A DNA stretch of 64,000 nt, taken from contig NZ_JAAOHY010000006.1 in NCBI RefSeq assembly GCF_011308835.1, positions 1 through 64,000 of the forward strand, read 5' to 3'. How positions within the stretch are numbered: the first letter of the stretch is position 1; every line of letters starts with the position of its first letter. This document shows, piece after piece, positions 25,387 to 34,731 of this stretch. The notes beneath the pieces are model-generated. The model saw nothing but the letters and a program-made list of their open reading frames with translations, searched no databases and was not told where the DNA came from. The stretch is from Paracoccus xiamenensis. GTDB lineage: Bacteria; Pseudomonadota; Alphaproteobacteria; Rhodobacterales; Rhodobacteraceae. The translations under genes were made by a program, and so were the position numbers.

Positions 25387-26439
25387 TCATTTGGGTCCAC
25401 CCGGCCCCGCCATCAGTTTCGCCAGCCGCGCCGCGGTTTCAACATCGCGCTGTGCAAAGCCGGCGGCAGCCTTGGGGGGGGGCGCGGCGGGCTTGGCTTC
25501 TTCGGGATCATCGCTGATGACGAAGCTTCCCTTTTCGCCGGGCGCGACCCCGCGCGCGATCCGAATCTCATGGACATAGGGCAAAAGGCTGGTGGGCGAG
25601 GCGCCGGGGTTGCGGATGATCGCGCGCAGCCAATCGTTCAACAACAGCGGTGGGACGGCGCCCGAATGCCCCTCGACCCCCCAAAAGCCGGATTCCAGAA
25701 CAAAGCGGTCCGATGGGTGCCGCGCCATGACGGCCGCGAAGGGCAGCATGTGCTTTTCAACATGGACGCTGTCACCGGCCGAATACAGCATGACGACATT
25801 GTTCGTCATTGGCGTGTCGTAAAGCTTGCACAGGTTCGCCCCTGTTACCTCGGCCAGCGGCGATTTCGGGGGCAGGCTCGGCCAGACTGCCTTGCGATAG
25901 CCGGGCTTCCGGCTAAGGCTGTATCGGTCGAGATTGGTCTGCGCGCCGGCAACAACGGCATAGCTGTCCGCGAAATGGAAAGAGGCATGCAGCGCGGCAA
26001 ACCCGCCAGCCGAGCCACCCATGAAAATCACCTGCTGGACCTTCAGGATGGGCAGGCAATCGGCGATGATCCGCAGGATCGCGGCCTGGGTGTCGAAGCC
26101 TTCATGGCCGGCATACCAGCAGACGCCGAAATCGCCTTCGACCAGCATTGTCGGATCCGAAATCGCCAGCTGATGCGGGGATGGTGCGTTAAAACGGTTA
26201 TGCTGTGGAAAAACCGGAAGCGTGCGCCTGGTCTTGTCGACCGCACCGTGAAAATTGACGATCAGGGTGTCGGTGGTGCCCCGGCGAAAGCTCAGCGGGA
26301 CGACGCCATCTTCCACCGTCAGCATGAAAGGCTTCTGTCCCAGCAGCCCTGCTTCCAGATCCCGCTTCGGAAGGCCGAACAGATTGCCGTCCAGAAGGCT
26401 GCGCGACGCGGATTTGAGCTTGGAGAGGTATTGGCGCAT
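25387..26439 (-). CDS. Alpha/beta-hydrolase-like protein of the polysaccharide locus (copy 2)
   Basis: Start chosen at ATG 26439 (MRQYLSK); the frame stays open to 26583 but the added 48 residues look non-coding, so the start is uncertain. The 350-residue product has FHGAVDKTRR, WYAGHEGF, then a GGSAG nucleophile elbow in QVIFMGGSAGGFAAL (Ser143 counted from this start), WPSLPPKSPL and GFWGVEGHS. It is a paralogue of 14358-15341 and likewise lies next to a YPDV-type glycosyltransferase. A charged C-terminal tail with EEAKPAAPPPKAAAG is again Ala/Pro-rich. No signal peptide is seen. Confidence 0.7.
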   Translation of the reverse strand: MRQYLSKLKSASRSLLDGNLFGLPKRDLEAGLLGQKPFMLTVEDGVVPLSFRRGTTDTLIVNFHGAVDKTRRTLPVFPQHNRFNAPSPHQLAISDPTMLVEGDFGVCWYAGHEGFDTQAAILRIIADCLPILKVQQVIFMGGSAGGFAALHASFHFADSYAVVAGAQTNLDRYSLSRKPGYRKAVWPSLPPKSPLAEVTGANLCKLYDTPMTNNVVMLYSAGDSVHVEKHMLPFAAVMARHPSDRFVLESGFWGVEGHSGAVPPLLLNDWLRAIIRNPGASPTSLLPYVHEIRIARGVAPGEKGSFVISDDPEEAKPAAPPPKAAAGFAQRDVETAARLAKLMAGPGGPK

Positions 26440-26751
26440 TCTGGCTTGGATTCCGCTAGATTTCGGTGATGCGCCCAGATCTGCCGAACGATCAGTTATC
26501 CGCTGATACGCCTGTTGTTCGTCAAACTCAACTGACCCGAGGGGGCGCGCGATGCTGTGCGCGGCCCTGCGCCGGTGTGACATTCAACGCGTGCCAGACA
26601 ACGGCGCAGCGGTGTGAAGCGGGCGGGCATCCGGGGCGCTGTTTGTCCGGATGCCGGCGGGCAAGGGCCGCGCCATTTGTCCGCTTGGGTGTCAGAGGAA
26701 AATTTTGCGCCATGTCCGCAGGTTAATGGCGGATCGGGGACCTGCGCCGGG
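26440..26751. other. Intergenic region upstream of the hydrolase-like gene
   Basis: This 312-base stretch has no gene I can support on either strand; short open frames here have no recognisable domain. If the longer start of the hydrolase gene is real, its first part (to 26583) would be coding. The part around 26450-26540 is less GC-rich and is the likely promoter region, but no clear -35/-10 pair stands out. Confidence 0.5.
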
Positions 26752-27213
26752 TCAGCTTTCTGCGAGCCCCAGGTCTGCCATCACGCGTTGGCGGATCAGG
26801 CCTGAATCGCGGTCGTTAATGCCCAGAAGGCCCGAGACCAGCCGGACCAGCGACTCCTCTTCGGCGCTGCGGGCGCCGTCGGCATAGGCGATTTCCCAAA
26901 GCGCGGCGATGATATCGCTGCGATCTTCCAGCGCGATGCGGTCCTTGATCAGCCGGGTAAAGCGCACGGTATCGGGGGCTTCTGCCTCAATCATCTCGGC
27001 GGCGGCGCGCCGCTCGGCTGCTTCGGTCGAATCGAGGCCGCGACGGCGGGCAAGAATCTGGTCGATTCGCGCGACCTCCGCCTGCGAATAGCGTTCGTCC
27101 GCACGGGCGATACGAACCAGAAGTGCAGCCAAGGCGACCTCGGCGTCCTGGCCCCTCAACGGGGCGGACGGGGCTTCCTGACCAAATAGGCGGGACATCA
27201 GATTGCGGAACAT
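26752..27213 (-). CDS. TerB-family protein (tellurite resistance TerB-like)
   Basis: Start chosen at ATG 27213 (MFRNLMSRLF); a TTG two codons earlier is less likely. The 153-residue all-helical protein contains the TerB (PF05099) pattern: ALLVRIARADERYSQAEVARI near residues 32-52 and a second related helix pair, IIAALWEIAYADGARSAEEE, near 102-121. These repeats carry the acidic metal-binding positions of the family. The name does not prove tellurite resistance; many stand-alone TerB-like proteins have unknown function. Nothing else of a ter operon is nearby. Confidence 0.8.
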   Translation of the reverse strand: MFRNLMSRLFGQEAPSAPLRGQDAEVALAALLVRIARADERYSQAEVARIDQILARRRGLDSTEAAERRAAAEMIEAEAPDTVRFTRLIKDRIALEDRSDIIAALWEIAYADGARSAEEESLVRLVSGLLGINDRDSGLIRQRVMADLGLAES

Positions 27214-27286
27214 TGGCAAATCATACGCTTTGGCATTGAAATAACAACACGTATCGGCCCGACATTACGCGCCGTCAGGCGGATAG

Positions 27287-27308
27287 CCGCCGCCGGTATC
27301 GGCGGCGG
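27287..27308 (-). terminator. GC hairpin downstream of ppk2 (weak terminator)
   Basis: CCGCCGCC (27287-27294) pairs with GGCGGCGG (27301-27308) around a six-base loop, 17 bases after the ppk2 stop on the minus strand. No T-tract follows, so termination would be weak or the hairpin may only stabilise the 3' end. Confidence 0.35.
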
Positions 27309-27324
27309 GAACCTGCCGGTCGTG

Positions 27325-28230
27325 TCAGTATTTCTGTGGGACATAGAGATCTCGGGGAAGCACATCGCGTTCGTAATCGGGGTTGAAGACACGTTCTGGC
27401 AGCGCGATGTCCTCGTGCGGGACTTCGGTATAGGGCATCAGCGACAGCAGGTGGTCCATGCAATTGAGCCGCGCGCGTCGCTTGTCATTGCCGGGGACGA
27501 TGTACCAGGGCGCTTCGGGGATGTTCGTGCGCTCGAACATCTCCTCCTTCGCTTTGGTATAGGCCTCCCAGCGGATGCGCGATTGCAGGTCCATCGGCGA
27601 CAGTTTCCATTGTTTCATCGGGTCATGGATGCGCATCAGAAAGCGCATCTGCTGTTCTTCGTCGGTGACAGAGAACCAGTATTTTACCAGCCGGATCCCT
27701 GACCGGACGAGCATGCGTTCGAATTCGGGCACGTCGTCGAAGAACTGCTGAACTTGGGATTCGCTGGCAAAACCCATCACTCGCTCGACCCCGGCGCGGT
27801 TGTACCAGCTGCGGTCGAACAGGACGATTTCGCCCCCCGCCGGCAGATGGGGAACATAGCGCTGGAAGTACCATTGGGTCTTTTCGCGATCCGAAGGGGC
27901 GGGCAGGGCCACCACGCGGGCCACACGCGGGTTCAGGCGCTGGGTGATGCGCTTGATGGCGCCGCCCTTGCCGGCGCTGTCGCGGCCCTCGAAAATGACG
28001 ACGACCTTTTCCTTGTAGTGGCTGACCCAGTCCTGAAGCTTGATCAGCTCGGACTGCAGCTGCAGCAGGTCCTTGAAGTACTTTTTGCGATCCATCTGAT
28101 CGGGATGGGTGTCGCGATAGATCTGCTTGATTTCGCGGCTGAGGACGGCGTCCTCCAGCTCCAGCTCGTAATCCTCGTCAAGCGAGTCCTGCAGCTCGGC
28201 CTCGAGCCAGTCTTGCGGTTCGTTGGTCAT
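27325..28230 (-). CDS. ppk2: Polyphosphate kinase 2
   Basis: The 301-residue enzyme transfers phosphate between polyphosphate and nucleoside (mostly di)phosphates. Walker A is EGRDSAGKGG (residues 81-90), Walker B is VLFDRSWYNRAGVER (136-150), and the lid/arginine region is around 200-230. The length and the single domain fit class I PPK2. The acidic N-terminus (residues about 8-30) is typical of alphaproteobacterial members. It is monocistronic, with a 171-base upstream gap towards the chemoreceptor gene. Confidence 0.93.
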   Translation of the reverse strand: MTNEPQDWLEAELQDSLDEDYELELEDAVLSREIKQIYRDTHPDQMDRKKYFKDLLQLQSELIKLQDWVSHYKEKVVVIFEGRDSAGKGGAIKRITQRLNPRVARVVALPAPSDREKTQWYFQRYVPHLPAGGEIVLFDRSWYNRAGVERVMGFASESQVQQFFDDVPEFERMLVRSGIRLVKYWFSVTDEEQQMRFLMRIHDPMKQWKLSPMDLQSRIRWEAYTKAKEEMFERTNIPEAPWYIVPGNDKRRARLNCMDHLLSLMPYTEVPHEDIALPERVFNPDYERDVLPRDLYVPQKY

Positions 28231-28354
28231 GCGCTCCTCCAGGTCGGCTCAAGCGATATAAGCGCGGATTGTGACTGTTTTACAGAGGAGCAGCATGCAG
28301 GCCGCCGAGCAGCTGCCGTTAAGGCCTGAATTTTTCATCGGAGGGGGGAGGAAG

Positions 28355-28381
28355 AAGCCGCCCGGCGAGCTGACCGGGCGG
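28355..28381 (-). terminator. Probable terminator of the chemoreceptor gene
   Basis: CCGCCCGG (28357-28364) pairs with CCGGGCGG (28373-28380) around an eight-base loop, about 20 bases after the chemoreceptor stop. On the minus strand the stem is followed by a pyrimidine-rich CTTCTTCCTCC run, a moderate termination signal. Confidence 0.5.
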
Positions 28382-28401
28382 AGCGCGGCTGTCGTCGCAG
28401 G

Positions 28402-29718
28402 TCAGGCGACCTGGCGTGACAGGCCCGAGCGACCCGGCTGCACCGCTTCGGTTTCGAATCTTCCCAGCAGCTGGGTGAGTTCGCTCACCTGCGCCGAAAG
28501 CGAGGCGGCCGCCGTGGCATAGCTTTCCGACATTGACAGGTTGGCCTGGTTTACACTGTCCAGATGCGAAAGCGCGGAAGACACTTCCTGCACACCGGTC
28601 GATTGTTCGGCCGTCGCGTGGGCGACGCCAGAAATGTTGTCGACAACCCCGCGTACGGCAGTCTGGATTTCGTTCAGCGCGCTGCCGGTCTGACGCACCA
28701 GTGCCGCGCCCGCCTGAACTTCTGCTTCGCTTTTGCCGATCAGTTCGGCGATGCTTTGCGAGGCCTTACCGGATTGCTGGGCGAGGTTGCGGACCTCCTG
28801 GGCGACAACCGCAAAGCCTCGACCGACTTCGCCGGCGCGGGCGGCTTCGACGGCGGCATTGATCGACAGCAGGTTTGTTTGAAAAGCGAAATTCTCGATC
28901 ACCCGCGTGAATTCGCCCATGCTCTTGGTATGTTGCTCGATCCGCCCAATTGCGGCCACTGCATCGGCGACGACGTCGTTGCCGTGTGTGACAACCTTTT
29001 CGGCCTCTTGCGCGGCGCGGTTCACTTCTTGCGCTGCGGTGCTGGTCATCGAGGTGTTCCCCGAGATTTGCTCGACCGCGGCGACGGTTTGTTCGAGCGA
29101 GGCGGCCTGGCTTTCGCCGCGGCGCGCCAAGTCGTCTGCACCCTGAGCGATCTGCGAAGCTTCCTTGTGAATCATCACCACACGTTCGCGAATCTCGTTC
29201 ACCATAATGGCTAAACTCTCGATCGTGTGGTTCAACCGGTCACGGACCATGCGAAATTCGGTGGGCACATCGCCGGTCATTCGAAAGTTCAGTTTCCCTT
29301 CTGTCAGCTTGCGCAGGCCCTGGATGAAGCTGGTGATCGCCGCCTTTTCAGCGGTGATGTCGTTCGCCATTTTCAGAACGCCCGAGACCGTGCCGTCAGC
29401 CTCTTTCAGCGGCACATAGCTGCCATTGATCCAGACGGTCTTGCCGTCGCGAGTCACGCGTTCAAATTCGCCGGTGACAGCCACATCAGAGCCGAGCTGA
29501 CGCCAAAGATCGGCATATTCGACGGTGTTGGCGAAATCCGGCCGCACAAAGATGCGGTGATGCCGACCGACGATATCATCACGTCGATAGCCCATCAGAT
29601 GCAGGAAGGTTTCATTTACGTCGACAATGGTGCCATCGAGTGTAAATTCGATCATCGCCTGGGCGCGGCTGAGCGCCTTGATGCGATCACAGTCCGTGAG
29701 TCGTGTTGGTTCGGTCAT
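28402..29718 (-). CDS. Soluble PAS-domain methyl-accepting chemotaxis protein
   Basis: The 438-residue protein has an N-terminal PAS domain (about residues 12-125: [33 protein letters not shown] split, then [14 protein letters not shown]), a HAMP-like helical link (about 130-190) and an MCP signalling domain with the hairpin tip [20 protein letters not shown] near residue 310. No transmembrane segment is present, so it should sense a cytoplasmic signal, probably redox or energy state through PAS, as Aer-like proteins do. No che genes are in the window, so it is an orphan receptor that would feed a che system elsewhere. Confidence 0.9.
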   Translation of the reverse strand: MTEPTRLTDCDRIKALSRAQAMIEFTLDGTIVDVNETFLHLMGYRRDDIVGRHHRIFVRPDFANTVEYADLWRQLGSDVAVTGEFERVTRDGKTVWINGSYVPLKEADGTVSGVLKMANDITAEKAAITSFIQGLRKLTEGKLNFRMTGDVPTEFRMVRDRLNHTIESLAIMVNEIRERVVMIHKEASQIAQGADDLARRGESQAASLEQTVAAVEQISGNTSMTSTAAQEVNRAAQEAEKVVTHGNDVVADAVAAIGRIEQHTKSMGEFTRVIENFAFQTNLLSINAAVEAARAGEVGRGFAVVAQEVRNLAQQSGKASQSIAELIGKSEAEVQAGAALVRQTGSALNEIQTAVRGVVDNISGVAHATAEQSTGVQEVSSALSHLDSVNQANLSMSESYATAAASLSAQVSELTQLLGRFETEAVQPGRSGLSRQVA

Positions 29719-29888
29719 CGCCGTCCTCGTTGCTGATCCTGCAACGACCTATAGGCAGCAAAGATTAAGAACGGCTTGATGCTTCTGCATTTTATCTAAT
29801 CGCAATCGGTCCGCTGATGGTAAGCGGCCAAGCTGCTAGACTTCGTTCATGCGTGCCGGGTAAACAGGCGCGGATCTGAAAAGGCGGT

Positions 29889-30722
29889 ATGATGCGAATT
29901 CTGTTTCTGGGCGACGTGATGGGACGGGCGGGGCGCACCGCGGTGGCCGAGCGTCTGGCCGGGCTGAAATCGGCGCTGCGGGTGGATTTCTGTGTCGTGA
30001 ACGGGGAAAACGCCTCGGGCGGGATGGGGCTTTCGGGCGGCCATGCCCAGCTTTTGCTGGCGGCGGGCGCTGATGTGGTGACGCTGGGCGATCATGCTTT
30101 CGATCAGAAGGATATGATCGGCTTCATCGAAAAAGAGCCGCGTGTCCTGCGCCCGATCAACTTCGCCAAGGATGCTCCGGGGCGTGGCGCCGGCGTTTTC
30201 GAGGCTTCGCGCGGGCGCAAGGTCATGGTGGCGCAGGTTCTGGGCAATGTCTTCATGAAGCGCGCCTTCGACGATCCTTTCTCGGCACTGGACGGGATCT
30301 TGCGCGCGCATCCGATGGGGGCGATGGCGGGTGTTCAGGCGGCGATGGTCGACTTTCATGCCGAGGCGACGTCCGAGAAGATGGCGGCCGGGCATTTCTG
30401 CGATGGGCGCGCCAGTCTGGTCGTCGGCACCCATACGCATGTGCCAACCGGCGATGCGCAGATCCTGAACCGCGGGACCGGCTATCTGACCGATGCGGGG
30501 ATGTGCGGCGATTATGACAGCGTGATCGGCATGGACAAGGCCGAGCCGATGCGCCGTTTTGTCACCGGCATGACCCGTGACCGCTTCGCTCCGGCCGAGG
30601 GCGCGGTCACGCTGTCTGGCGTGATGGTCGAGACAGATGATCGCACTGGCCTGGCCCGCAATGTCTGGCCGATCCGCGATGGTGGCAGGCTGGCAACCGC
30701 GATGCCGCCCGAAACCGCCTGA
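29889..30722 (+). CDS. YmdB-family metallophosphoesterase (TIGR00282)
   Basis: The 277-residue protein begins ILFLGDVMGRAGR (metal-binding GD), then VNGENASGGMG (GNH-like motif with N and E), TLGDHAFDQ and, in the second half, VDFHAEATSEK and GTHTHVPTGD (metal-binding histidines). This is the YmdB phosphodiesterase family, which in Bacillus acts on 2',3'-cAMP and influences biofilm genes. It is usually encoded near rny or with yebC-like genes; here yebC follows three genes later on the same strand. Confidence 0.9.
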   Translation: MMRILFLGDVMGRAGRTAVAERLAGLKSALRVDFCVVNGENASGGMGLSGGHAQLLLAAGADVVTLGDHAFDQKDMIGFIEKEPRVLRPINFAKDAPGRGAGVFEASRGRKVMVAQVLGNVFMKRAFDDPFSALDGILRAHPMGAMAGVQAAMVDFHAEATSEKMAAGHFCDGRASLVVGTHTHVPTGDAQILNRGTGYLTDAGMCGDYDSVIGMDKAEPMRRFVTGMTRDRFAPAEGAVTLSGVMVETDDRTGLARNVWPIRDGGRLATAMPPETA

Positions 30723-30808
30723 GGCCTCCGGCCACCTTGCGCAGCCTGCGCGCTTCGTCCAAAGATGCGCGGATTGGCCGGACCACCGGCCGCCAGCTTG
30801 AGGACTGA

Positions 30809-32590
30809 ATGTTCGGTATCGAACTGACCGGGAACGCCTCGGCAATCGCCACGATGCTCATCATCGTCGGCATGCTGACCTTGTTCGTCCGCGAGACCTA
30901 TCCGCCGGAAGTGACAGCCATCCTGGGTGCGGCGGTGCTGCTGGTGCTGGGTATCATGCCGGCCGACGATGTCACCAAGGTGCTGGCGAACCCGGCGCCC
31001 TGGACCATTACCTTCATGTTCATCATCGTCGGCGGCCTGGTGCGCACAGGCGCGCTTGACTGGATCGGTCAGCACGCAGCGCGGCACGCGAAGCAGCGGC
31101 CCTTTGTAACGCTTGCGGGCCTGTCAGCAACGGTGCTGGCGATGTCGGCATTCGTGAACAACACGCCGCTGGTCGTGGTGATGATGCCCATCTTCATGCA
31201 GCTGGCCCGCGAGCTGGATCAGGCGCCCTCAAAGCTGCTGATGCCGCTGTCGTACCTGTCGATCCTCGGCGGGACGGTCACCATGATCGGGACCTCGACC
31301 AACCTGCTGGTCGACGGCGTTGCCCGCGCCGCCGGAGAGCCCGCCTTCGGTATTTTCGAGATCACGCCCGTAGGCCTGGCCATGGCCATGGTAGGTCTGA
31401 CCTATCTGCTGTTCGTCGCGCCAAAGCTGCTGCCCGTGCGTGATTCGATGTCGGCGCTGATGTCGTCGTCGAAATCCAAGATGAAGTTCTTCACCGAAGT
31501 CGCCATCCCCGAAGACAGCACGCTGATCGGCAAGAAGCTGGAAGAGGTCGACATCTTTACCCGCGAGAACGCGCGCGTCATCGACGTGCTGCGCGGCGAC
31601 GCCTCGCTGCGCCGCGATCTGGCGGCGGTGACGCTGGAAGCGGGCGACCGGGTCGTTCTGCGCACGCCCATGTCCGAGGTGCTGGGCCTGCAGGGCAACA
31701 AGGACCTGCGAATGGTCGACAAGCTCAGCTCTGTCCAGACCAACACGGTCGAGGTGCTGATTACGCCGGGCTGCCACATGATCGGCCGGTCGCTGGGGTC
31801 GATGCGCCTGCGGCGGCGCTATGGCGTTTATGTGCTGGCCGCCCATCGCAAGAACCAGAATATCGGCCGGCAACTGGACGATCTGGTCGTCCGCGTCGGC
31901 GATACGCTGCTGCTGGAGGGCGCGCCCGCCGATATTCAGCGTCTGTCCGCCGACATGGAGATGGTCGAGGTCAGCGCGCCTTCGGACCGCGCCTTTCGCC
32001 GCAAGCATGCGCCGATTGTCGTGGCCGTGCTGGCCGGAGTGGTCGCGCTTTCGGCCTTTGAGGTCGCACCGATCCTGCTGCTGGCCTTTATCGGCGTGGC
32101 CATTGTTCTGGGCACGCGCTGCATCGACGCCGACGAAGCGCTGAGCTTTGTCGATGGGCGCCTGCTGGCGCTGATTTTTGCGATGCTGGCGGTCGGATCG
32201 GGGTTGGACAATTCCGGCGCGGTCGAACTGATCGTCAGCTGGATCGCTCCGGTGTTGACGGATCTGCCGCATTGGGGGCTGGTGTTGGCGGTCTATCTGC
32301 TGGCGACGACACTGACGGAAACTGTGACCAACAACGCGGTTGCGGTGATCGTGACACCCGTCGCGATTTCGCTGGCGCATTCGCTGGGGGTCGACCCGCG
32401 GCCGCTGATCATTGCGGTGATGATGGGCGCCTCGGCCAGTTTTGCCACGCCGATCGGCTATCAGACCAATACGCTGGTTTACGGGCCCGGCGGCTATCGC
32501 TTCGCCGATTTTATCCGTGTAGGCTTGCCGCTGAACCTTCTGATGGCGTTGACCGCGGCGCTGGTAATCCCCATCTTCTGGCCTCTGTAG
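30809..32590 (+). CDS. SLC13/DASS-type anion transporter with two TrkA-C (RCK_C) domains
   Basis: The 593-residue membrane protein has an N-terminal half with about six membrane spans (MSAFVNNTPLVVVMMPI, then GGTVTMIGTSTNLLVDG, the SNT motif of DASS transporters), a central cytoplasmic insert (about residues 215-390) with two TrkA-C-like modules, and a second transporter half with the matching motif ETVTNNAVAVI and SASFATPIGYQTN near the end. This architecture is the YfbS/SAC1-like family that carries sulfate, tungstate or other anions. The substrate is not evident. It starts 86 bases after the YmdB gene and is followed by a lipoprotein gene after 11 bases. Confidence 0.88.
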   Translation: MFGIELTGNASAIATMLIIVGMLTLFVRETYPPEVTAILGAAVLLVLGIMPADDVTKVLANPAPWTITFMFIIVGGLVRTGALDWIGQHAARHAKQRPFVTLAGLSATVLAMSAFVNNTPLVVVMMPIFMQLARELDQAPSKLLMPLSYLSILGGTVTMIGTSTNLLVDGVARAAGEPAFGIFEITPVGLAMAMVGLTYLLFVAPKLLPVRDSMSALMSSSKSKMKFFTEVAIPEDSTLIGKKLEEVDIFTRENARVIDVLRGDASLRRDLAAVTLEAGDRVVLRTPMSEVLGLQGNKDLRMVDKLSSVQTNTVEVLITPGCHMIGRSLGSMRLRRRYGVYVLAAHRKNQNIGRQLDDLVVRVGDTLLLEGAPADIQRLSADMEMVEVSAPSDRAFRRKHAPIVVAVLAGVVALSAFEVAPILLLAFIGVAIVLGTRCIDADEALSFVDGRLLALIFAMLAVGSGLDNSGAVELIVSWIAPVLTDLPHWGLVLAVYLLATTLTETVTNNAVAVIVTPVAISLAHSLGVDPRPLIIAVMMGASASFATPIGYQTNTLVYGPGGYRFADFIRVGLPLNLLMALTAALVIPIFWPL

Positions 32591-32601
32591 GGAGTCAAAT
32601 C

Positions 32602-32964
32602 ATGGCACTGAAACAGATGATCGCTGCCGGTGTGGCCGCTGCCTTGCTGGGCGGATGCGCCATCACCCCGGAACAAGCCGTGGCCGACCGGGTCTTTCTG
32701 CTGAACGACCGGCTAACGGTGATCTTTTCCAACGGAATGCAATGCCGGGTCGACAATATCTCGCAACGGCTGAGCGGAGAGATGACCGGCTGCCCGGTGT
32801 CAGCGCGCTATGACATCCTGATGGACCGGCCGGGATACTTCCCCGATACCATTACCGAACCCTATGCCGACATCTACATCATCAAGCCGGACGGCTTTGT
32901 GAAGCGGTTCGAAAAGCCCGATTCGCGCAACTGGAAAGAAGTGTTCCGCGAACACGACGACTAG
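32602..32964 (+). CDS. Small lipoprotein, unknown function
   Basis: The 120-residue product starts with a lysine-containing N-region, a short hydrophobic core (MIAAGVAAALL) and the lipobox LLGGCA, with Cys19 as the lipidated residue. The mature part is polar, with two cysteines (QCRVDNI, GCPVSARYDI) that could form a disulfide. It follows the anion transporter by 11 bases, so co-transcription is likely. No family recognised. Confidence 0.75.
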   Translation: MALKQMIAAGVAAALLGGCAITPEQAVADRVFLLNDRLTVIFSNGMQCRVDNISQRLSGEMTGCPVSARYDILMDRPGYFPDTITEPYADIYIIKPDGFVKRFEKPDSRNWKEVFREHDD

Positions 32965-33083
32965 GAACGTCACGGGCTGGATCTTGCGGACCTATGGGCG
33001 GCGCAGGCTTGCCTGAGCGGCTGGCTGTGCCTATAGACGCTCCGTCACAAGAATAAATCACGAAACTCCCCAAGGAGCACGCC

Positions 33084-33827
33084 ATGGCTGGCCATTCCAA
33101 ATGGGCGAACATCCAGCACCGCAAGGGTCGGCAGGATGCGATCCGCTCGAAGCTGTTTTCGAAACTGGCGAAGGAAATCACCGTCGCCGCGAAGATGGGC
33201 GACCCTGATCCCGACAAGAACCCGCGCCTGCGTCTGGCGGTGAAGGAAGCGAAATCGAACTCTGTCCCCAAGGACGTGATCGACCGCGCCATCAAGAAGG
33301 CCATCGGCGGTGACGCCGAAAACTATGACGAGATCCGCTATGAAGGTTACGGCCCGAACGGTATCGCCATCATGGTCGAGGCGATGACCGACAACCGCAA
33401 CCGCACCGCCTCCAACGTGCGCAGCTATTTCACCAAGTCGGGCGGCGATATGGGCCAGACCGGCAGCGTCGCCTTCATGTTCGACCGCAAGGGCGAGATC
33501 ATGTACCCGGCCAGCGTCGGCCATGCCGACACGGTGATGATGGCCGCGATCGAGGCGGGCGCCGATGACGTGGAATCGGACGAGGAAGGCCACTGGATCT
33601 ATTGCAGCGACACCGACCTGAACGAGGTCGCCGCAGCACTGGAAGCGGCCTTGGGCGAATCCGAGACGACGAAGCTGATCTGGAAGCCGCAGGCCCCGAC
33701 CGAGATCACCGATCTGGAAACCGCGCAGAAGCTCATGAAGCTGATCGACACGCTGGAAGATGACGATGACGTGCAGACCGTCACCGGCAATTTCGACCTG
33801 TCCGAAGACGTGGCAGCGCAGCTGTAA
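33084..33827 (+). CDS. yebC: YebC/PmpR family protein
   Basis: The 247-residue protein opens with [18 protein letters not shown], the invariant start of the YebC/TACO1 family (PF01709), followed by [13 protein letters not shown] and [14 protein letters not shown]. YebC members act as transcriptional regulators and, as shown for several, as ribosome-associated factors that relieve stalling at proline-rich stretches. The start has a good AAGGAG ribosome site (around 33072). It converges with argP with no gap between stop codons. Confidence 0.95.
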   Translation: MAGHSKWANIQHRKGRQDAIRSKLFSKLAKEITVAAKMGDPDPDKNPRLRLAVKEAKSNSVPKDVIDRAIKKAIGGDAENYDEIRYEGYGPNGIAIMVEAMTDNRNRTASNVRSYFTKSGGDMGQTGSVAFMFDRKGEIMYPASVGHADTVMMAAIEAGADDVESDEEGHWIYCSDTDLNEVAAALEAALGESETTKLIWKPQAPTEITDLETAQKLMKLIDTLEDDDDVQTVTGNFDLSEDVAAQL

Positions 33828-34688
33828 TTACTGAATCAGCGCCGCTGCGGCGGCGCGTCGGATCGCCCGCGTCAGCGGTGCCAGCGATGGCGCCATGATG
33901 CGGGCGATTTGCCAATAAAGCCTGACATCCAGCGCTGCATCCGCCCTCAGGGGTACCAGCAGGCCATCGCGCAGGTCGTCGGCAATCATCAATTCGGGGC
34001 TCATTCCCCAGCCCATGCCCAGCCGGGTCGCCTGAACGAAGGCCTCGGCATTGGGGATCATGTGGCAGGGCAGGGCGATATTGTCGCCGAAATGCTGCCG
34101 CACCCACAGATCCTGCAAACCGTCCTTGCTGTTGAAGATCAGCGCCGGCACCGAAGCCAGCGCCTTTGCGGTGATGCCCTCGGCGAAGTGGCGGCCAATG
34201 AAATCAGGGCGCGCCACCGCCAGATAGCGCATCGCCCCCAGCTCGAAACTGTCGCATCCGGGCACCGGACCGCGCTGCCCGGTGATGGCGGCGCTGACCA
34301 GACCCGCGCGCAGCCAGCTTTCCGCGTGATCCTGATCGTCAATCACCAGATCGACCAGCCCCGGTGCCTGCGGCAGCGCCGCAATCGCCCAACTGGCCAG
34401 GCTGTCGGCGTTTATCGCGATGCGGATGGTTGGACGCGCCGCCGGGGTGATGGCCAACCCTGCCTCCAGCAATTGCACTTGGCCCCAATGGGCGATCAGT
34501 CGCAGCCCGGCCTCGGTCGGGGTCACCGGCGGGCCGCGATCCAGCAGGACCTGACCCATCCGTGCCTCCAGCGACTTGATGCGTTGGGACACGGCGGGCT
34601 GGGTGATGCCAAGCGCGCGGGCGGCGGCATCGAAAGATCCGCGCCGGGCGATCTCAGCCAGGGCTGCGAGGGCGGGGTAGTCGATCAT
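33828..34688 (-). CDS. argP: LysR-family regulator ArgP (IciA), arginine/lysine export control
   Basis: The 286-residue protein has an N-terminal winged helix-turn-helix (ALAEIARRGSFDAAARALGITQPAVSQRIKSLE in pieces, about residues 8-40) and a LysR substrate-binding domain. The order argP divergent from argO matches the known ArgP-ArgO pair, in which ArgP activates the basic amino acid exporter when arginine or lysine analogues accumulate. The 87-base intergenic region with a LysR-type palindrome supports that. Confidence 0.9.
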   Translation of the reverse strand: MIDYPALAALAEIARRGSFDAAARALGITQPAVSQRIKSLEARMGQVLLDRGPPVTPTEAGLRLIAHWGQVQLLEAGLAITPAARPTIRIAINADSLASWAIAALPQAPGLVDLVIDDQDHAESWLRAGLVSAAITGQRGPVPGCDSFELGAMRYLAVARPDFIGRHFAEGITAKALASVPALIFNSKDGLQDLWVRQHFGDNIALPCHMIPNAEAFVQATRLGMGWGMSPELMIADDLRDGLLVPLRADAALDVRLYWQIARIMAPSLAPLTRAIRRAAAAALIQ

Positions 34689-34711
34689 AAATACGTCTTA
34701 TCACAGTTAAT

Positions 34712-34731
34712 CATAATGAATTTCCATTATG
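34712..34731. promoter_or_regulatory. LysR-type operator candidate for ArgP between argP and argO
   Basis: CATAATG (34712-34718) and CATTATG (34725-34731) form a perfect seven-base inverted repeat with a six-base AT-rich centre. It contains the T-N11-A spacing expected of LysR sites and lies midway between the two divergent start codons. Confidence 0.65.
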
